This document shows, one piece after another, positions 23,267 to 28,285 of a stretch of 28,285 bases of DNA (positions within the stretch are counted from its first letter, which is position 1; each line of letters starts with the position of its first letter). The stretch spans positions 4,124 through 32,408 of the forward strand of contig DIUJ01000078.1 of assembly GCA_002422315.1 (NCBI GenBank), read 5' to 3'. This stretch comes from Bacteroidetes bacterium UBA6161 (GTDB lineage Bacteria > Bacteroidota > Bacteroidia > NS11-12g > UBA955). The notes beneath the pieces were generated by a model, which searched no databases, was not told the DNA's origin, and was given only the letters and a program-made list of their open reading frames with translations. A program made the position numbers and the translations under genes.

Positions 23267-24436
23267 TTACTTATGAAGACGAACTATTCTTTTGCGATAG
23301 TAGGAATGGAAAAAGGTAAAGGGTCCTATAGCTATTATTTTACCATCTTTTTGTAAAACTACTCTCGTTATCCAATGGTCGATTTCTGCGTTATTATTAT
23401 TAAAACTAGTATCTAGGCTTCCATCTGTATGAAGTCTAGCTATTCGCTGAACTGGAATGTTGTTGTATTTTTTGAAAAAACCAGCAATGATTATTTTTCC
23501 GTCGTCTTGTATAGCTACCTCAAAGAGAGAACTTTTTGGGCCAAAACCAATTTGGAAACTGGAGTCTATTCTACCATTTGTGTCTAACCTTGCTAAATAT
23601 CTTGCTTTTTCACCACCCAGTTTTGTGAAAATTCCTGCAACTACTATTTTGCCATCTTTTTGAATAGCAACACTCTCTATCCTGCCATTTGTGTTAGGGT
23701 CTACAAGAAAAGAATGGTCCAAAGATCCATCGCTTCTTAGCCTTGCTATATTTTTTCTGCCTACATTGTTGTATTCATGGAAATGACCCACAATAATCAA
23801 CTTTCCATCTTCTTGAAGAACCATGTCAAAGATTCCAGAATGTTCTAAATTACATTGTGTTCTGCCAATAAAGCTGCTATCTATAGATCCATTTGGAAGC
23901 AAGCGCACCAATCCACAGGTTCTATATCCGTTTACTTTTCTGAAATCACCTTCTATTAAAATTTTGCCATCTTTTTGAATAAGGATTACACCAACCGCAT
24001 CGTTTGCTCCTTTTCCCACAAAAAAAGTCGTGTCTAATTCTCCATTGCTATGCAATCGAACCATTCCTCTTGCTTCTATCCCATTGTATTTTGTAAAACC
24101 ACCAGCTACTATTATCTTTCCATCGTCTTGAATAGCAAAGTTATAAATACCTCCGCCCCAATTAAATCGCCCAAGCTTTAAACTTGTATCTAAAGACCCA
24201 TCTGAATTTAAACGCGCTAGATGCCTAGCTTTAGTATTGTTGTATTTAGAAAATTGTCCCGCTATTAATATTTTTCCATCTTTTTGAATTGCAATTCTGT
24301 GTATGGACCCACCCCAAGAAGAATAGACACTTTCCATAGGGTCAAAAGAAGTGTCTACGCTGCCAGATTGCGCAAAGGCTGCTTCAACTAAAAGAAATAA
24401 TGAAGAAAGAAAAAAAAATCGAAATAAAACAGACAT
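23267..24436 (-). CDS. Secreted delta-60 repeat beta-propeller protein
   Basis: The 389-residue product has a signal peptide (MSVLFRFFFLSSLFLLVEAAFAQ) and seven consecutive delta-60 (DUF5122) repeats of about 50 residues. Each has the pattern IQxDGKIxxAGxFxKYN, xARLxxDGSLDTSF; the seventh ends at RIVRLHK, right at the C-terminus. Seven repeats suit a seven-bladed propeller. The family is often found in T9SS-exported surface proteins, but no C-terminal sorting domain follows here, so it may remain periplasmic or be exported otherwise. It is transcribed divergently from the next gene. Confidence 0.85.
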   Translation of the reverse strand: MSVLFRFFFLSSLFLLVEAAFAQSGSVDTSFDPMESVYSSWGGSIHRIAIQKDGKILIAGQFSKYNNTKARHLARLNSDGSLDTSLKLGRFNWGGGIYNFAIQDDGKIIVAGGFTKYNGIEARGMVRLHSNGELDTTFFVGKGANDAVGVILIQKDGKILIEGDFRKVNGYRTCGLVRLLPNGSIDSSFIGRTQCNLEHSGIFDMVLQEDGKLIIVGHFHEYNNVGRKNIARLRSDGSLDHSFLVDPNTNGRIESVAIQKDGKIVVAGIFTKLGGEKARYLARLDTNGRIDSSFQIGFGPKSSLFEVAIQDDGKIIIAGFFKKYNNIPVQRIARLHTDGSLDTSFNNNNAEIDHWITRVVLQKDGKIIAIGPFTFFHSYYRKRIVRLHK

Positions 24437-24457
24437 TAAAAGGGATTATTGTTTTAA

Positions 24458-24465
24458 CAAAGTTA
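24458..24465 (-). promoter_or_regulatory. -7 promoter element for the delta-60 gene
   Basis: It reads TAACTTTG on the minus strand, 21 bases before the ATG at 24436. A TTG lies 23 bases upstream of it (24489-24491). Confidence 0.45.
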
Positions 24466-24561
24466 AGGTTTTTTAAGAAGGAAATAAACAATCTTTTGGA
24501 GAAATAGGATGTAAAACATGAAAGTCAGACTTTTAAGGCTAAACGTGTTGTCTGTTTTGTC

Positions 24562-24591
24562 TTTGTTATTAATTTCATTTTTTTATCTTTG
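24562..24591 (+). promoter_or_regulatory. Promoter of the envelope protein gene
   Basis: TTTG (24562-24565) and TATCTTTG (24584-24591) are separated by 18 bases. The expected transcript start (about 24597) is too close to the ATG at 24602, favouring the ATG at 24614. Confidence 0.6.
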
Positions 24592-24613
24592 TATAAACTA
24601 AATGTTTTCGCCT

Positions 24614-25468
24614 ATGGAAAAGACTATGATTTTATCTTTTGTTCTAGGATTGTTTTTTTTCGCAGCCCCAAGTTTATTAAATGCCCAAGACACCCTTGCT
24701 CCTCCGTTAGTTTCTGAAACCAATACCGCAATAGAACAAGACTCTGGATCAGCCGCAGTAAAACAAACCGGGGAGTTCTTTAGTGCTTATATATGTGTAG
24801 GAATACCCTTTATGCCAAAGATGACCAATTTTTGGGGTTATGGAGTTCAAGGAGGTATAAATATCTATAAAAATTCTCTTTATGCTCAAGGTTTTTTCAA
24901 TTTAGGCGGATATGTAACTAATTTTGGTAAATCTAAATTAACCCATACTATGGTTTTTGGTGGCAATACGCCTTCTGAGGTGGAGGTTGTGTACGATACA
25001 GATGTGATATTTTGGGGCTTTGGGTTAAAAAAAATAACAAGAAAAGAAAAGAGTTCAAGGCCTTTTTTTGAAGGAAATCTTGGAATGGTTCATATTCGAA
25101 ACAACTTTCATTTACAGTCTGGAGGGATTAATTATGATGCATTGCCCGATAGTTGGACAAGATTAAATAGGGACAGGGCGCCAATTTTTAATATTGGTAT
25201 TGGGATAGAGTTGGGTAAACCAGAAAAACAGATTGCGTTTTATGCAGGGATAAACTATTTGCGAAGTTTTGTACCTATAAACTATACACACCACCAATTT
25301 ATGGCACTAGAACCGCGCCCGAGTTCACAATCTGGAGGAACAGATGTGTTTGTGGATTTTGTTGGATACGAGGAACTTCCATCAAATGTGTACAATCACA
25401 AAGTAGCAGAACTTTACCGATATCCATTACAATTTCTTAATTTTAGGATTGGGTTAACCCTCAAATAA
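24614..25468 (+). CDS. Probable outer-membrane or secreted protein of unknown function
   Basis: From the ATG at 24614 the 284-residue product starts with a signal peptide (MEKTMILSFVLGLFFFAAPSLLNAQ). The mature part has many glycine- and aromatic-rich strands of alternating polarity (GYGVQGGINIYKNSLYAQGF, GFGLKKITRKEKSSRPFFEG, GIGIELGKPEKQIAFYAGIN), ending LQFLNFRIGLTLK. That is the look of a small outer-membrane beta-barrel with a terminal strand. No family is recognised. The choice of start follows from the promoter position; the first ATG is at 24602. Confidence 0.65.
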   Translation: MEKTMILSFVLGLFFFAAPSLLNAQDTLAPPLVSETNTAIEQDSGSAAVKQTGEFFSAYICVGIPFMPKMTNFWGYGVQGGINIYKNSLYAQGFFNLGGYVTNFGKSKLTHTMVFGGNTPSEVEVVYDTDVIFWGFGLKKITRKEKSSRPFFEGNLGMVHIRNNFHLQSGGINYDALPDSWTRLNRDRAPIFNIGIGIELGKPEKQIAFYAGINYLRSFVPINYTHHQFMALEPRPSSQSGGTDVFVDFVGYEELPSNVYNHKVAELYRYPLQFLNFRIGLTLK

Positions 25469-25593
25469 TGTATAATTTAAAAGTGAATATCCCTAAAGCC
25501 ATTTTAAAGCCGTTTCTGTTGCAGTTTCCCGTTTTATGAGGGATTATCACCTGCAACTTCATTGCCGTTGCTAATGTACCACCTGCAACTTTC

Positions 25594-26571
25594 TCACCCA
25601 AAATTCCTATGCTCCGTCTTATACAAATCTTCTGTGCTTAAAGACTTAAAATAATCCAAAGTAATTTTCAGCCCTTCCGAACGGTGAACCTTTGGTTCCC
25701 AGCCTAAGAGTTCTTTGGCTTTGGAGATATCGGGTCTGCGTTGTTTGGGGTCGTTTTCGGGTAAAGGCTTGTAAATGATTTGGTTTTTGGCACCGGTTAA
25801 GGCTAAAATCTCTTGCGCAAAGTCATTGATGGTAATTTCATCTGGATTTCCCACATTCACTGGTTGGGCATAATCACTCAATAGAAGTTTGTAAATACCA
25901 TCCACCAAGTCGCTTACGTAGCAAAAAGAGCGGGTTTGAGAACCATCGCCAAATGCGGTCAAATCTTCGCCTCTAAGCGCTTGTCCTATAAAAGCAGGCA
26001 AAACTCTGCCGTCATTCAGCCTCATGCGTGGACCATAGGTATTAAAAATTCTTACAATACGGGTTTCAAGTCCATGAAAAGTATGATAGGCCATGGTGAT
26101 AGCTTCCTGAAATCTTTTGGCTTCGTCATATACTCCACGAGGGCCCACAGGATTTACATTTCCCCAATATTCTTCTGTTTGCGGATGCACCATAGGGTCT
26201 CCATACACTTCTGAGGTTGATGCAACCAAAATTCTAGCGTTTTTTGCTTTAGCTAAACCCAGCAAATTATGTGTACCCAAAGAACCTACTTTCAGTGTTT
26301 GAATAGGGATTTTGAGGTAATCTATCGGACTTGCAGGTGAGGCAAAATGAAGGATATAGTCCAGCTCGCCTGGTACATGCACAAATTTAGACACATCGTG
26401 GTGGTAGAATTCAAAGTTTTCGAGTTTGAACAAATGTTCAATATTGCGCAGGTCTCCGGTAATCAGATTGTCCATGCCTATAACATGGCAACCTTCTGCT
26501 ATAAATTTATCGCAAAGGTGCGAGCCTAAAAAACCAGCAGCACCTGTAATTAAAACGCGTTTTTGTGTCAT
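25594..26571 (-). CDS. uxs: UDP-glucuronate decarboxylase (UDP-xylose synthase)
   Basis: The 325-residue extended SDR has the NAD motif TGAAGFLGSH (9-18), HFASPASPIDYLKIPIQTLK, the catalytic region ASTSEVYGDP with E121, and the pair Y148-x3-K152 (GPRGVYDEAKRFQE). RIFNTYGPRM and GDGSQTRSFCYVSDLVDG are classic for Uxs. It converts UDP-glucuronate to UDP-xylose with bound NAD. The ATG at 26571 overlaps the UDP-glucose dehydrogenase stop (ATGA), so this start is preferred over the 14-codon-longer frame. Its substrate is the product of the upstream gene. Confidence 0.94.
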   Translation of the reverse strand: MTQKRVLITGAAGFLGSHLCDKFIAEGCHVIGMDNLITGDLRNIEHLFKLENFEFYHHDVSKFVHVPGELDYILHFASPASPIDYLKIPIQTLKVGSLGTHNLLGLAKAKNARILVASTSEVYGDPMVHPQTEEYWGNVNPVGPRGVYDEAKRFQEAITMAYHTFHGLETRIVRIFNTYGPRMRLNDGRVLPAFIGQALRGEDLTAFGDGSQTRSFCYVSDLVDGIYKLLLSDYAQPVNVGNPDEITINDFAQEILALTGAKNQIIYKPLPENDPKQRRPDISKAKELLGWEPKVHRSEGLKITLDYFKSLSTEDLYKTEHRNFG

Positions 26572-27908
26572 AATGATTGAGGGGTTGATTGAATTTTGTC
26601 GCGACCTATGCACTCGTAATGGAAACCTAAAGCCTGCATTTCTTCTCTTTCGTAAATATTTCTACCATCAAAAATGGCTTTATTTTTAAGCAAAGTGGCT
26701 ACTTTGCTAAAGTTTGGCGTACGGAACTCAAGCCATTCGGTAACAATAACCAAAGCGTCTGCACCATCCAGTGCCTCATATTGCTCTTTGCAAAAGGTAA
26801 TTTTCTTTCCTAAAATTCTTTCGGCTTCATGCATGGCAACGGGGTCATAGGCTTTCACTTTTGCACCTTCAATCAGCAATTGGTCAATAATTACCAAACT
26901 GGGAGCTTCGCGCATATCGTCTGTATTGGGTTTAAAAGACAAACCCCACAGTGCAATAGTTTTGCCGTTTAGGTCTCCAAAATGGTTTTTAAGTTTTGTA
27001 AACATCACATGCTTTTGATTGTCGTTTACCTCTTCTACTGCTTTGAGCACACGCATGTTGTATCCATGTTCGTCTGCAGTTTTAATAAGGGCTTTCACAT
27101 CTTTAGGGAAACAGCTTCCGCCATAGCCAATACCGGGGTAAATAAATTTATGTCCAATTCTGCTATCGCTTCCAATTCCTTTTCGCACCATATTTACATC
27201 GGCCCCCATGATTTCACAAAGGTTTGCAATGTCGTTCATAAAACTAATTTTGGTTGCAAGCATACTGTTTGCGGCATATTTAGTCATTTCTGCACTTGGA
27301 ATATCCATAAAAATACAAGGATGCCCATTGAGTAAAAAGGGTTTGTATAATCTTTTCAAAACCTCTTCTGCTTTTTCTGACTCTACCCCTACCACAATTC
27401 TGTCGGGCTTCATAAAGTCATCTATAGCAGCTCCTTCTTTCAAAAATTCGGGGTTACTCGCTACATCAAAAGGAATCTTTGAATTTCTGGCAGCCAAGGC
27501 TTCTGCTACCGCATGTTTCACTTTTTTGGCAGTACCCACAGGCACGGTGCTTTTGGTAACCACTACGGTATAATCGTTCATGTGTGTGCCAATCTCACGA
27601 GCCACACCCAACACATATTTCAGGTCAGCGCTTCCGTCCTCGTCTGGAGGGGTTCCCACTGCAATAAAGGCAGCTTCGCAATCTTGAATAGCACTAGGCA
27701 AATCGGTAGAAAACTCTAGCCTACCTTTGTCGAAATTACGCTTCACCATTTCATCTAGTCCTGGCTCGTATATCGGTAGTATCCCGTTTTTTAAGTTTTC
27801 TATTTTTTTATGGTCAATGTCTATACATACCACATTGATACCCACTTCTGCAAAACAAGTACCTGTTACTAAGCCAACATACCCTGTTCCAACTACTGCT
27901 ATTTTCAT
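26568..27908 (-). CDS. ugd: UDP-glucose 6-dehydrogenase
   Basis: The 446-residue protein starts MKIAVVGTGYVGLVTGTCFA, the NAD-binding fold. Other landmarks are VGTPPDEDGSADL, TKSTVPVGT, SNPEFLKEGAAIDDF, K210 (AEMTKYAANS) and the catalytic cysteine C266 (GYGGSCFPKD), then GLSFKPNTDDMREAPS. It oxidises UDP-glucose to UDP-glucuronate with two NAD+. It is coupled to the decarboxylase gene by an ATGA overlap, so the pair makes UDP-xylose for cell-surface polysaccharide. The ATG at 27908 matches the family N-terminus; ten further codons upstream are open. Confidence 0.95.
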   Translation of the reverse strand: MKIAVVGTGYVGLVTGTCFAEVGINVVCIDIDHKKIENLKNGILPIYEPGLDEMVKRNFDKGRLEFSTDLPSAIQDCEAAFIAVGTPPDEDGSADLKYVLGVAREIGTHMNDYTVVVTKSTVPVGTAKKVKHAVAEALAARNSKIPFDVASNPEFLKEGAAIDDFMKPDRIVVGVESEKAEEVLKRLYKPFLLNGHPCIFMDIPSAEMTKYAANSMLATKISFMNDIANLCEIMGADVNMVRKGIGSDSRIGHKFIYPGIGYGGSCFPKDVKALIKTADEHGYNMRVLKAVEEVNDNQKHVMFTKLKNHFGDLNGKTIALWGLSFKPNTDDMREAPSLVIIDQLLIEGAKVKAYDPVAMHEAERILGKKITFCKEQYEALDGADALVIVTEWLEFRTPNFSKVATLLKNKAIFDGRNIYEREEMQALGFHYECIGRDKIQSTPQSL

Positions 27909-28237
27909 GAATTTAATGCTTCTAATTTGAGCCTTCAATATTACTCATTGCAATGCAATTAAACAAACCACAACAAAAACTTAATGTGTATGTCTGCTAT
28001 GCCATTTAATTTTCATTTTCCCGTAATTGGTTGTTTTAATATATTCCTAAGCCACGACCAAATTTTTATATTAGCCTGTTTTTACATTCTAGATAAGAAA
28101 AGCCACTAGACTTATCCAAGGGTACAAGAGGGGAATTACTTTTTAGATCATTCAATTTACAAATGTAGAACTACTCTGCGACTGATTTTTGTGTGGTGAA
28201 ACATGTCAATTCTGCTTTTAACCCAAAATACTCATAA
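27909..28237. other. Gene-free upstream region of ugd
   Basis: I find no ORF of conviction. The only full -7 match toward ugd is TACATTTG at 28160-28167 (minus strand), about 250 bases from the ATG. A long leader or an unrecognised promoter is possible. Confidence 0.35.
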
Positions 28238-28285
28238 GCGTATTTTGCCCTTTGGGTGATGAAAATCAAAGATTTTGTCAGGTCT
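28238..28285. repeat. Second copy of the dispersed repeat, cut by the window edge
   Basis: Bases 28238-28263 equal 3214-3239, and 28262-28278 equal 3296-3312. Here the two parts are directly joined, whereas in the left copy about 56 bases with a hairpin lie between them. Confidence 0.75.

Noticed and set aside
25469..25593. Repeated ACCTGCAACTT and an inverted GTTGCAG/CTGCAAC between convergent genes
   Set aside because: The motif is short, has a long loop and no T-tract; not enough to call a terminator or repeat element.

Overview
The window is chromosomal DNA from a member of the Bacteroidota, most likely outside Bacteroidales (Cytophagia- or Chitinophagia-like). The evidence is an AT-rich composition, repeated TAnnTTTG -7 promoter elements with a few upstream TTTG boxes 17-18 nt away, almost no Shine-Dalgarno sequences, and Bacteroidota-type gene families (arginase-fold pseudoenzyme, M28 peptidase with PDZ, delta-60 propeller, Rhs core fragments). 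I see no rRNA, tRNA, CRISPR, phage or transposase gene.

Left end (1-3520), minus strand: a tandem array of Rhs-type polymorphic-toxin tips. Each module is a repeated leader of about 115 bp, then a variable C-terminal toxin-like ORF, then a small lipoprotein or membrane protein whose ATG overlaps the toxin stop as ATGA. The clearest tip is an Rhs core joined to an HExxH metallopeptidase. An orphan lipoprotein and a gene-free repeat block follow. The module starting at 96 runs out of the window.

3524-7661, minus: a tight three-gene operon (S41 C-terminal processing protease, TauE/SafE permease, secreted M28-PDZ aminopeptidase). 7851-9625, plus: O-methyltransferase and HemW. 9677-10744, minus: a degenerate arginase-fold protein, divergent from an extended SDR (10807-11820, plus). 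11985-13576, plus: a Kunitz/BPTI-domain lipoprotein overlapping a CreD-family membrane protein, an unusual pair. 13735-14997, minus: a secreted YD-repeat-like protein lying between two related degenerate repeats. 15284-18113, minus: YebC, a SIMPL protein and Kbl, the last with a strong terminator. 18239-20647, plus: FtsH and a small secreted protein.

20650-22255: an accessory island in which an MntA/HepT toxin-antitoxin pair sits between two related composite repeat blocks made of short palindromes whose arms covary. 22233-25468: a lipoprotein, a seven-repeat delta-60 protein and a probable envelope protein. 25594-27908, minus: UDP-glucuronate decarboxylase and UDP-glucose dehydrogenase, which together make UDP-xylose for surface polysaccharide. 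The right edge carries a second copy of a repeat found near 3.2 kb.

The best candidates for something undescribed are the Kunitz-CreD pair, the Rhs tip-cassette array with its repeated leader, and the covarying palindrome family around the toxin-antitoxin locus.
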